A DNA stretch of 7,108 nt, from contig JABHJJ010000093.1 of the NCBI GenBank assembly GCA_018691945.1, forward strand, positions 1 through 7,108, in the 5' to 3' direction. The translations under genes and the position numbers were made by a program. The stretch comes from Candidatus Nitrosopelagicus sp. (lineage in GTDB: Archaea > Thermoproteota > Nitrososphaeria > Nitrososphaerales > Nitrosopumilaceae). A model generated the notes under the pieces. That model was not told the DNA's origin and made no database searches. It worked only from the letters and a program-made list of their open reading frames with translations. This document shows positions 1 to 5,961 of this stretch, in pieces; position 1 is the first letter of the stretch; each line of letters starts with the position of its first letter.

Positions 1-794
1 ATCTTTTCGATAATTTCTTTGAATCTATCGTAAAATATTGATTTGTTATGTTTGTGGGCAACTGTGGTACATGATGAAAGTGAATAACCGTGTGGTACAC
101 CTTCATTTGAAAAGACATATGATAATGCATGTCCTAACGTAGTTGAACAGTTTCCAAAGCCCATTCCCGATAGCATCGAGCCATATGGATAATTCTCTGG
201 TTTGTCATTCATGATTGCATCATACAACACATCGAATGCTTGTTTACACAATGTTTTGGTAAGGTCATTTCCAAGTTTACTATCATAACCCTCTGTTGCT
301 TGTGCACATGCATCACATACTGAACTTTTGATAACTTGATCTGGTGTTCCATTCATAAAGTATGAATCAATCACTGCTCTGTCTGCAAGGAATCTATCCT
401 CTCTGAGTAATTTCTTTTTTCCATCAAACTTTAGAACACAATATGTTGTCATCTCTGCACCCGTTCCAAATGTTGTAGGAATTAAAATTTTTTCTACACC
501 CATTTCTGAAGCTGCATACTTTACAACATCCATTGAACTTCCTCCTCCTAATCCAATCATTGCACTAATGTTTTTGGATTTATATTCTTCAATTACCTTG
601 TTGACCATCTCAATTGATGGTTCTGGTTGGACTTTGTCAAACAACAAGTAATCTTGTATGCCCATTTTTCCTAACCATTTGTCAGATAATTCTGGAGGAA
701 CAGTTGTTACTACCAGTGCATTCTTTGGATATTCAGCTTGTGATAATGCATCTTCCCCAAATTGAATTACTTTGGGAATTCTCACTGTATCCAT
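1..794 (-). CDS. Iron-containing (group III) alcohol dehydrogenase, likely semialdehyde reductase; C-terminus off window
   Basis: The frame is open from the ATG at 794-792 to the left edge, giving 264 residues of a family usually near 380-400, so about the last third is missing. Seen: the nucleotide-binding GGGSSMD at residues 83-89, PTTFGTGAE at 106-114, and the metal-binding region with D161, Q165, H222 and PHG with H235. Family knowledge: group III dehydrogenases use Fe or Zn bound by Asp and three His; here the second ligand position is Gln (DACAQ) and the accessory His after H222 is Tyr226. Enzymes of this family in Nitrosopumilus have been assigned to malonic or succinic semialdehyde reduction in the 3-hydroxypropionate/4-hydroxybutyrate CO2-fixation cycle; that role is inferred here, and the substrate cannot be read from the sequence. 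It would be a cytoplasmic NAD(P)H enzyme. The start is supported by a TATA box 26 bases upstream, which fits a leaderless mRNA. Confidence 0.9.
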   Translation of the reverse strand, partial: MDTVRIPKVIQFGEDALSQAEYPKNALVVTTVPPELSDKWLGKMGIQDYLLFDKVQPEPSIEMVNKVIEEYKSKNISAMIGLGGGSSMDVVKYAASEMGVEKILIPTTFGTGAEMTTYCVLKFDGKKKLLREDRFLADRAVIDSYFMNGTPDQVIKSSVCDACAQATEGYDSKLGNDLTKTLCKQAFDVLYDAIMNDKPENYPYGSMLSGMGFGNCSTTLGHALSYVFSNEGVPHGYSLSSCTTVAHKHNKSIFYDRFKEIIEK

Positions 795-803
795 AAATCA
801 TGT

Positions 804-817
804 AGAATAACTATTCT
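804..817. promoter_or_regulatory. Inverted repeat between TATA box and start of the alcohol dehydrogenase gene
   Basis: AGAATA-AC-TATTCT is a perfect 6-base inverted repeat with a 2-base spacer. It abuts the TATA box and ends ten bases before the ATG, a position where archaeal repressors commonly block polymerase recruitment. Half of it, AGAATAGTTA on the minus strand (817-808), recurs on the plus strand at 861-870 just before the divergent glycerate kinase start. Operator function is an inference. Confidence 0.35.
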
Positions 818-824
818 TTTTATA
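817..824 (-). promoter_or_regulatory. TATA box of the iron alcohol dehydrogenase gene
   Basis: On the minus strand this reads TATAAAAA, preceded by GG. Its centre is 26 bases before the ATG at 794, the normal spacing between an archaeal TATA box and the transcription start. Transcription would therefore begin at or next to the A of the ATG, giving a leaderless message. No ribosome-binding site is visible. Confidence 0.65.
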
Positions 825-860
825 CCTTCCAATATCAAAAACTTAAGTCATTTTCATATT

Positions 861-870
861 AGAATAGTTA
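861..870 (+). promoter_or_regulatory. Second copy of AGAATAGTTA, before the glycerate kinase start
   Basis: The ten bases match the minus-strand copy at 817-808 exactly. Both copies sit in the 77-base divergent intergenic region and each points toward the nearer gene. The sequence just upstream, TTCATATT, is a weak TATA-like match, and AACTTAAG at 840-847 is another candidate at about 28 bases from the TTG start. The copy may be a shared regulator site or chance in AT-rich DNA. Confidence 0.25.
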
Positions 871-871
871 A

Positions 872-2152
872 TTGATCAAAAATCCTTCAAAATTAACTTT
901 GAACAGTGATTCAAAAGCAATTCTATCAATACTCACTGAAGGTCTTGAAATATCTAATCCCTCTCTACATCTTAAAAAATACATATTGAAAAATAAAATT
1001 CAATTGCCCTCTTCTCAAATAGATCTAAAAAAATACAATCATCTGTTTTTGATTGCTATTGGAAAATCTGCTGGTACAATGGCAGAATTTATCTCTAAAA
1101 AAATAGATTTCAAAAAGGGAATAATCGTAGTGCCAAAAGGTATTATGCCAAAAATAAAAAAATCTGTATTTGAAATTATTAACGCTGGTCATCCACTTCC
1201 AAACCAAAATAGTTTCAAAGCCGGTAAAAATCTGGTCTCATTTTTGAAGCAAACCACAAAAAATGACTTTGTGGTATTTCTGATATCTGGGGGTGGTTCT
1301 GCATTATCTGTCTATCCTAATTCAATATCTTTACGAGATAAAATACTTGTAAATGAAAAACTAATCCAATCAGGAGCTAACATTAATGAAATTGCATGTA
1401 TTCGCAAGCATTTGTCACTGATCAAAGGAGGACGCCTGATTCAAAATATGAACTGCACTGGAATCTCATTTCTTATTTCTGATGTAATTGGGGATGACCT
1501 TGGAACAATCTCTTCAGGAATAACTTATTGTGATAAATCATCTTTTCACGATGCAATAAAAATTGTTAAAAAATTCTCACTTGAAAGAAAACTTCCAAAA
1601 TCTGCATTATCTGTCTTAAACTCTGGTCTGAATGGAAAAATCTCTGAAACTCCAAAAAAACCTAAAATTAAAAATTTTATAATTCTAAACAACTACACTA
1701 GCCTTTCCCATATGAAGGAAAAATCTAAAAAATTAGGATACACAACAAGTGTAATTCCAAATATAATTGATAATATTAATCAAGTTACAAATATTCTTGC
1801 AAATGCTGCATTAACTTCAAAAAGTCGATGCATAGTTTTTGGTGGAGAGCCAACTGTTCGTGTAACTGGTAACGGAAAAGGTGGACGTAATCAAGAACTT
1901 GTACTGCGATTGTATGAAAAATTAAAAAATAACAAACATAATTTTACAATTGCATCTATTGGAACTGATGGCATTGATGGAAATACAAAATTTGCAGGTG
2001 CTATATTCTCTACAGAGTATGAATATGATGGCAAACCATATATAAAAAATAATGACTCGTCATCATTTTTTAAAAAGTATGGAGGATTGATTAAAACAGG
2101 TATTACTCAAAACAATGTAAATGATATCGGTGTAATTCTCAGACATAACTAA
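872..2152 (+). CDS. Glycerate 2-kinase (DUF4147 + MOFRL domains)
   Basis: The enzyme transfers phosphate from ATP to glycerate, making 2-phosphoglycerate, which enolase passes into gluconeogenesis or lower glycolysis. The 426 residues match the usual family length. Seen, in order: GKSAGTMA (64-71), GHPLPN (106-111), SGGGSAL (139-145), a KHLSLIKGGRL block (179-189) and SDVIGDD (203-209) in the N-terminal domain, then GGEPTV (324-329), GKGGRNQE (335-342), GTDGIDG (364-370) and the NVNDIG ending (415-420) in the MOFRL domain. The start must be TTG at 872: an in-frame TAA lies directly before it and the next in-frame ATG, at 1079, is inside the GKSAGTM motif; a TTG at 899 is a weaker alternative. 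The usual SGPT after the SDV motif is SGIT here, a small departure. The gene is divergent from the alcohol dehydrogenase and its last 14 bases overlap the end of the RNase H-like gene. D-glycerate is the likely substrate; hydroxypyruvate reductase is an old misannotation of this family. Confidence 0.93.
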   Translation: MIKNPSKLTLNSDSKAILSILTEGLEISNPSLHLKKYILKNKIQLPSSQIDLKKYNHLFLIAIGKSAGTMAEFISKKIDFKKGIIVVPKGIMPKIKKSVFEIINAGHPLPNQNSFKAGKNLVSFLKQTTKNDFVVFLISGGGSALSVYPNSISLRDKILVNEKLIQSGANINEIACIRKHLSLIKGGRLIQNMNCTGISFLISDVIGDDLGTISSGITYCDKSSFHDAIKIVKKFSLERKLPKSALSVLNSGLNGKISETPKKPKIKNFIILNNYTSLSHMKEKSKKLGYTTSVIPNIIDNINQVTNILANAALTSKSRCIVFGGEPTVRVTGNGKGGRNQELVLRLYEKLKNNKHNFTIASIGTDGIDGNTKFAGAIFSTEYEYDGKPYIKNNDSSSFFKKYGGLIKTGITQNNVNDIGVILRHN

Positions 2153-2582
2153 AAGAATTTCTTCCTGCAGTATCTTTTCCTTTTGCAAAAAGATGTCTTG
2201 TTGATAAATTCTCTTTTGTATTTATTAATTGAAACTTCATCTTCAACTTACGATGATCTGTTAATTGATTAATGAAGTGTATTTTATCATTAATTATTTG
2301 GTTATCTGATTTTTTTCCTTTAGTAAAAGTTTCATACACCATTTTAGAATCACACATTACATTGACTTGATCATTATCTTTTATGATATACACGCCTAAT
2401 CCCCAGTAAATTCCAATATGTAGTGCAATAAACTTTGATTCTTCAGTAGCTTTGACGTCTAATTTCCCTCCAGACAAATATGCTGGTGGATGGGCTCTAA
2501 TTTGCTCTGCAAGCTTTTCTCCAGTTCTAATTGTCCATGAATACTCTTTCACGTTTCCATCAAAGAAAATATCATGTTTCAT
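2139..2582 (-). CDS. RNase H-fold protein with altered active site
   Basis: This 147-residue protein has the length and segment order of a type I RNase H. Seen: a first strand ending FFDGN with D8, a helix with the family pattern (KFIALHIGIYWGL, 50-62), a strand ending MCDSK with D78, and a C-terminal NLSTRHL (125-131) where active enzymes usually have N-x-x-A-D-x-L. In a gapless reading of the helix, the catalytic Glu falls on Lys50 (E47 and E48 lie just before it), and the fourth carboxylate falls on Arg129; Asp137 is nearby. Active RNase H cuts the RNA strand of RNA-DNA hybrids. This copy may be weak, inactive or a binding protein; if E47/E48 and D137 fill the sites it could still cut. The start ATG is preceded by an AT-rich box about 31 bases upstream. 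The gene converges on glycerate kinase with a 14-base overlap. Confidence 0.7.
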   Translation of the reverse strand: MKHDIFFDGNVKEYSWTIRTGEKLAEQIRAHPPAYLSGGKLDVKATEESKFIALHIGIYWGLGVYIIKDNDQVNVMCDSKMVYETFTKGKKSDNQIINDKIHFINQLTDHRKLKMKFQLINTKENLSTRHLFAKGKDTAGRNSFSYV

Positions 2583-2590
2583 ATGTCAAT

Positions 2591-2607
2591 CAAAAAGGTG
2601 TTTTTTG
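2591..2607. promoter_or_regulatory. Inverted repeat before the RNase H-like gene
   Basis: CAAAAA-GGTGT-TTTTTG has perfect 6-base arms around a 5-base spacer. It lies between the AT-rich box at 2610-2617 and the minus-strand ATG at 2582, so it covers the expected transcription start. The arms are mostly A and T tracts, which raises the odds of chance. A role as an operator is only inferred from position. Confidence 0.25.
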
Positions 2608-2609
2608 TC

Positions 2610-2617
2610 TATTTAAT
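2610..2617. promoter_or_regulatory. TATA-like box shared by two divergent genes
   Basis: TATTTAAT is nearly symmetric, and its centre lies about 31 bases from the minus-strand ATG at 2582 and about 30 from the TTG at 2644 (45 from the ATG at 2659). One box could serve both directions, with leaders of a few bases for RNase H and up to about 20 for the small gene. A weaker candidate for the small gene is CTTAATGA at 2630-2637. Confidence 0.4.
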
Positions 2618-2658
2618 TTGTATTCTGGTCTTAATGATCCACATTGAAATTAATTTTC

Positions 2659-2865
2659 ATGATGAAGTCACACAATTTCTTTAGAAAAATGGTTGATGAA
2701 TTAGTAGAATTCTCTGCACATGATCCTGAATTGGCTGATGGAATAAAATGGTTAGATAGTCAGGCTCAAAAAAAGGGAATTACATTTTATGATATGGTCT
2801 TTGAAGTCTTGTATAGTCATGACGTTACATCAAAAGCCAAAAACTGGTTAAAAACAAGAAATTAA
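2659..2865 (+). CDS. Small conserved-looking hypothetical protein
   Basis: I do not recognise a named family. The product is 68 residues from the ATG at 2659 (67 from the adjacent ATG at 2662, 73 from a TTG at 2644). It is soluble, rich in charged and aromatic residues, and looks fully helical: an N-terminal amphipathic helix (FFRKMVDELVEF), an acidic middle with DPELADGIKWLD, and a second helix with FYDMVFEVLY. There is no Cys pair, signal peptide or membrane segment. I prefer ATG because it is the stronger codon, but the shared TATA-like box fits TTG 2644 about as well. Its stop is separated by one base from the stop of citrate synthase on the other strand. The absence of stops, sensible composition and promoter placement argue for a real gene. 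Confidence 0.7.
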   Translation: MMKSHNFFRKMVDELVEFSAHDPELADGIKWLDSQAQKKGITFYDMVFEVLYSHDVTSKAKNWLKTRN

Positions 2866-2866
2866 T

Positions 2867-4030
2867 CTATTTTCGATCTTCTATTGGAATGTAAGTACAT
2901 CCTTGTGGCCCTTCATATTTTCCAACGTATGTTGCCTTTGGTCTGTATAACATTGGTTTTGGGGCCGCTTCTGCAAATTTTTCCTCAATTACATGTGCCG
3001 TCCAACCTGACACGCGTGAGATTGCAAAAATTGGTGTATTCAAATCCATTGGAATATCAAGCATATGGTAAACCGATGCACTGTAGAGATCAACATTTGG
3101 AAAAATATCTTTCTCTTTTCTATTCTTCATCATTCCTGCAGTGACTTCTTCAACTTTTTTTGTGATTTCAAACCATGGCAATCCCATCTTTACAGATAAT
3201 TTTTTTGATAATTCTTTTAAAACCATTGAACGTGGATCAACTGTTTTGTAAACTGCATGTCCCATGCCCATAATTCTATCTCCATTTTCTATTTTTGATT
3301 TGACCCAAGATTCGGCATTTTTTTCATCTTTGATATCTAGTAGCATTTTCATAACCTCAAAATTTGCCCCTCCGTGTAATTCTCCACTTAGTGCACCAAC
3401 TGCAGCACTTACTGCAGAATACATGTGTGCACGAGTAGATGCAACTTCTCTTGCAGCAAAAGTTGAAGCGTTGAATGTGTGGTCTGCATGTAAAATAAGA
3501 CATACGTCAAACACTCTTTCCATCTCTTTATCTGGTTTATTTCCAGTTAGCATGTAGAGGAAATTTCCCGCATGACTTAATTCTGGGTCAGGCTGTATTA
3601 CCTCTTTATCATTTCTAACTCTATCCCAACTTGCAATAATGGTTGGAACTTTTGCAATTAGATTAACTGCCCTTTGTTGACTAATTTCTTTTTCAGATCC
3701 ATGTTCATCATAATATCCTGCAAGTGCAGCAACAAATGCCTGTAACACATCCATGGGATGAGCATTTTTCCTCCAGTTTCTCATATTTTTTTGCATTTGT
3801 TCAGGAATTTTTCTTGCTTCTTTTAGACTTGATACAAATTCATCAAATTCTATCTTATTTGGCAAATGATCATGTAAAAGTAAAAAACAGCATTCCTCAA
3901 AATTTGAATTTTTTGTTAAATCTAAAACATCAAATCCTCGATAAATCAGTTTACCTTTTTCTCCATCTATCATAGAAATTTTTGTGTCTGCAATTGGAAT
4001 ATTTCTTAATCCAATATTCTTAGTTTCCAT
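2867..4030 (-). CDS. gltA: Citrate synthase
   Basis: The enzyme condenses acetyl-CoA with oxaloacetate to citrate, the entry step of the oxidative citric acid branch in the cytoplasm. In an autotrophic archaeon this mainly feeds 2-oxoglutarate and glutamate synthesis. The 387 residues match the short archaeal/Gram-positive type (about 370-390), not the longer NADH-inhibited Gram-negative type. Seen: the N-terminal LIYRGFDVLDL (28-38), LHADHTFNAST (180-190), and the three catalytic residues H219 in ELHGGAN, H258 in GMGHAVYK and D314 in FPNVDLYS, plus the substrate-binding R339 in ISRVSGWTAH. All key residues are present. A 2-methylcitrate synthase cannot be excluded, since that enzyme shares these motifs, but no prpB/prpD-like neighbour is present. 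The ATG start is supported by TTTAAAA 26 bases upstream. Confidence 0.95.
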   Translation of the reverse strand: METKNIGLRNIPIADTKISMIDGEKGKLIYRGFDVLDLTKNSNFEECCFLLLHDHLPNKIEFDEFVSSLKEARKIPEQMQKNMRNWRKNAHPMDVLQAFVAALAGYYDEHGSEKEISQQRAVNLIAKVPTIIASWDRVRNDKEVIQPDPELSHAGNFLYMLTGNKPDKEMERVFDVCLILHADHTFNASTFAAREVASTRAHMYSAVSAAVGALSGELHGGANFEVMKMLLDIKDEKNAESWVKSKIENGDRIMGMGHAVYKTVDPRSMVLKELSKKLSVKMGLPWFEITKKVEEVTAGMMKNRKEKDIFPNVDLYSASVYHMLDIPMDLNTPIFAISRVSGWTAHVIEEKFAEAAPKPMLYRPKATYVGKYEGPQGCTYIPIEDRK

Positions 4031-4052
4031 ACATTTGTTGTTATTTTTTGAC

Positions 4053-4059
4053 TTTTAAA
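4053..4059 (-). promoter_or_regulatory. TATA box of citrate synthase
   Basis: The minus strand reads TTTAAAA, centred 26 bases before the ATG at 4030, which predicts a leaderless or nearly leaderless transcript. The plus strand reads TTTTAAATTTT over 4053-4063 and could also start transcription to the right at about 4083. Confidence 0.6.
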
Positions 4060-4176
4060 TTTTCAATTAGTTTATGAGGTATTTCATATAATATGCATTC
4101 TCAGTCAATTATTTTCAGTACAGAATGTCTAAAGAATCAAAGCTTGGGCATATTACGTCATATTTCATTAATCTAC

Positions 4177-4368
4177 ATGTCATCTCTATCTGAACGTGAA
4201 ATGAGAAAAAAAATTGATGAGGAAATTCTCAATGCTTCACCTGAATTCTTACAGACAATTCAAAAATTTGATCATGAAAATCAATTGAATTATTCCACCA
4301 TCTATGAGATTTATTCCACAATTCTTAACTCCAAAAAAACAGTTTCTCCAAAATCAAAATCAAAATAA
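4177..4368 (+). CDS. Small charged hypothetical protein
   Basis: No family is recognised. From the ATG at 4177 the product is 63 residues and begins MSSLSEREMRKKIDEE, a strongly charged helix. It continues with a second helical part (SPEFLQTIQKF), a Tyr-rich stretch (NYSTIYEIYSTIL), and a basic Lys/Ser tail ending SPKSKSK. The frame stays open upstream to an ATG at 4093, which would add 28 residues of mixed hydrophobic composition. I prefer 4177 because the sequence from there looks like a natural N-terminus, while the extension does not look like the rest; neither start has a strong TATA box at 26 bases (GCATATTA at 4148-4155 is a weak one for 4177). No signal peptide, metal-binding motif or membrane segment is visible in the shorter form. 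The gene is divergent from citrate synthase and ends 41 bases before the DHH gene. Confidence 0.6.
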   Translation: MSSLSEREMRKKIDEEILNASPEFLQTIQKFDHENQLNYSTIYEIYSTILNSKKTVSPKSKSK

Positions 4369-4378
4369 CCATTTTTGG

Positions 4379-4385
4379 TTTAAAT
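4379..4385 (+). promoter_or_regulatory. TATA box of the DHH phosphoesterase gene
   Basis: TTTAAAT is centred 28 bases before the ATG at 4410. This predicts a transcript with a leader of zero to a few bases and a promoter separate from the small gene upstream. It would also drive the hemerythrin-like gene that follows directly. Confidence 0.55.
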
Positions 4386-4409
4386 GAGGGTTATCCAATT
4401 TCAACATAA

Positions 4410-5405
4410 ATGGTGAGTAAAATAAAGAAATCAAAAATTGTATGTGTTTCTCATAGAGAAGACGCAGATGGTATTAGCTCTGCAGCATTAATCAAACAAG
4501 CATTTGGTGGCGAAACAATTCTTACTGATTATCCTGGAATGATGGATGACATGGAGCCCCTAAGATCTGATGAAGAATTAAAAGAATTGTACATTTGTGA
4601 TCTTGGATTAAATAAAAAAAATGAATCTGACTTTGTTGAACTGTTAACACAATTACGAAAGCGTAGAATCAAAATCTCATACATCGATCATCATGATCTT
4701 GATAAAAAAATTATCAACCAATTAAAAAAAATTAAAGTCAATGTAGTACATGATACAAATGAATGTGCATCTGTTCAAGTTTACAACACATACAAAAGAA
4801 AATTAAATGATCATGCTGCTTTTGTTGCTGCATGTGCCGCCATAACTGATTATATGGAGGATAGACCATTTGGTTCAAAACTTCTTCAAATATTTGACAG
4901 ACAATTTGCACTCATTAGCGCAACTGTCATGACATACAACATTGTTGGGCATCAAAAAGAACCTGATTATTTATTGTACCTTGTAGATGAACTTAGTGAA
5001 TCAAAATATCCACATGAAATTCCAAATTCCTTTGAGTTTGCACAATTACAAGTTGCAAAACTTGCATCAATCATTAGTAAAGTAAAAGAAAATATGAAAT
5101 TAAAAAAGAATTTAGGTTATATGGAAATTACTGACTCTGGTGCAAGCGGTGCAGTAAATTTTGTTCTTGGTCTATCTGGAAAAGATGTTGGGGTTGCATA
5201 CAAAGAACGTGTTGATTATGGTGTATATGCTGTATCTGTAAGAGGATCAAAACAATGTAAAATCCATCTAGGACGATTGATAAATAAAATAACTACTGAT
5301 ATTGGTGGATCTGGTGGTGGTCATGACAAAGCTTGTGGGGCATCAATTCCTAAAGATAAGATTACTAAATTCATAAATACATTAAATTCTTCTTTAGCAA
5401 AATAA
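4410..5405 (+). CDS. DHH/DHHA1-family phosphoesterase (RecJ-like)
   Basis: This 331-residue protein carries the full DHH metal site. Seen: SHREDADGISS (14-24) with H15, D18 and D20; CDLGL with D64; IDHHD with D93, H94 and H95; ITDYMED with D147; and a C-terminal DHHA1 substrate-binding loop GGSGGGHDKACG (299-310). Family knowledge: such Mn2+-dependent proteins hydrolyse phosphodiester bonds, as RecJ-type 5'-exonucleases, nanoRNases/pApases or cyclic dinucleotide phosphodiesterases. It is shorter than bacterial RecJ and the archaeal GINS-associated nuclease (about 450-570), and lacks an OB or long C-terminal domain, so a compact archaeal RecJ-like nuclease or oligonucleotide phosphodiesterase is most likely. 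The exact substrate is not visible. It is cytoplasmic, with no membrane segments. The ATG has its own TATA box, and the TTG of the hemerythrin-like gene follows one base after the stop, suggesting co-transcription. Confidence 0.9.
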   Translation: MVSKIKKSKIVCVSHREDADGISSAALIKQAFGGETILTDYPGMMDDMEPLRSDEELKELYICDLGLNKKNESDFVELLTQLRKRRIKISYIDHHDLDKKIINQLKKIKVNVVHDTNECASVQVYNTYKRKLNDHAAFVAACAAITDYMEDRPFGSKLLQIFDRQFALISATVMTYNIVGHQKEPDYLLYLVDELSESKYPHEIPNSFEFAQLQVAKLASIISKVKENMKLKKNLGYMEITDSGASGAVNFVLGLSGKDVGVAYKERVDYGVYAVSVRGSKQCKIHLGRLINKITTDIGGSGGGHDKACGASIPKDKITKFINTLNSSLAK

Positions 5406-5406
5406 A

Positions 5407-5961
5407 TTGTCTACACAATCATTACGAAAAGATCACAAATTAATTGAAAAGGTGTTACAAGCTTTAGATACCACAATTAAACTTCTAAAAGATGGAAAAC
5501 AAATTCCAGAACAAATTTTACTCCCAACAATTGATTTCACTCAAAATTTCACCGATGTTTGTCATCATGGAAAAGAAGAAGAAGTACTATTTCCTGCACT
5601 TGAAAAGGCAGGAATGCCAACACACATGGGTCCTATTCGTATGATGATAGTTGACCATCAGCGTACTAAGGCCATTGCCGAGAAAATACAAGAGGCATCT
5701 ACAAAATATCTTGAAACCAGTGATTCTGCTGATCTTATACTTGCATTAGAAGTGTATGTCCAACATGTAACTGAGCATCTTTGGAAAGAAAATAATAGAT
5801 TATTCATGATGGCTGAGGCTCGATTAAATTATGCTGCAAAAGATGTTGACAAGAATCTAGAAGATGTTGAAGAAAAAAAACTCAAGGAACTTGGAAAAAC
5901 TCGTTCTGATTATGAAACACTAGCTGATGATTTGGAAAAATCTGTCTCTGAAATTAACTAG
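5407..5961 (+). CDS. Hemerythrin-like HHE cation-binding protein
   Basis: The 184 residues form a predicted four-helix bundle with the di-iron ligand pattern of the HHE family: H10 in RKDHKL, H54 and E58 in HHGKEEEVLFP, H84 in VDHQRT, and H124 and E128 in HVTEHLWKEN; H53, E57 and H120 are close alternatives. Such proteins bind a di-iron centre and act in oxygen, nitric oxide or iron sensing, storage or detoxification; which applies here cannot be told. After about residue 140 there is a charged Lys/Glu/Asp tail with no obvious ligand, probably a helix or coiled coil. The start is TTG, directly after the DHH stop and one spacer base; no in-frame ATG occurs until residue 70, which would remove two ligands. 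No Shine-Dalgarno sequence is seen, so translation may depend on coupling to the upstream gene. The 3' end overlaps the RidA-family gene by 8 bases. Confidence 0.9.
   Translation: MSTQSLRKDHKLIEKVLQALDTTIKLLKDGKQIPEQILLPTIDFTQNFTDVCHHGKEEEVLFPALEKAGMPTHMGPIRMMIVDHQRTKAIAEKIQEASTKYLETSDSADLILALEVYVQHVTEHLWKENNRLFMMAEARLNYAAKDVDKNLEDVEEKKLKELGKTRSDYETLADDLEKSVSEIN

Noticed and set aside
614..796. 60-codon plus-strand open frame
   Set aside because: It lies antisense to the start of the alcohol dehydrogenase gene, whose motifs are clear, and has no family features.
1025..1207. 60-codon minus-strand open frame
   Set aside because: It is the antisense shadow of the glycerate kinase motif region, with aromatic-rich low-information sequence.
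2884..3975. Three plus-strand open frames (2884-3144, 3264-3557, 3724-3975)
   Set aside because: All lie inside citrate synthase on the other strand, whose catalytic residues are intact; the translations show no domain.
4093..4176. N-terminal extension of the small protein from ATG 4093
   Set aside because: The composition differs from the rest of the protein and there is no clear TATA box at 26 bases; kept only as an alternative start.
4367..4380. AACCA-TTTT-TGGTT hairpin after the small gene stop, considered as a terminator
   Set aside because: The stem is only five pairs and overlaps the TATA box of the DHH gene; no T run follows it.
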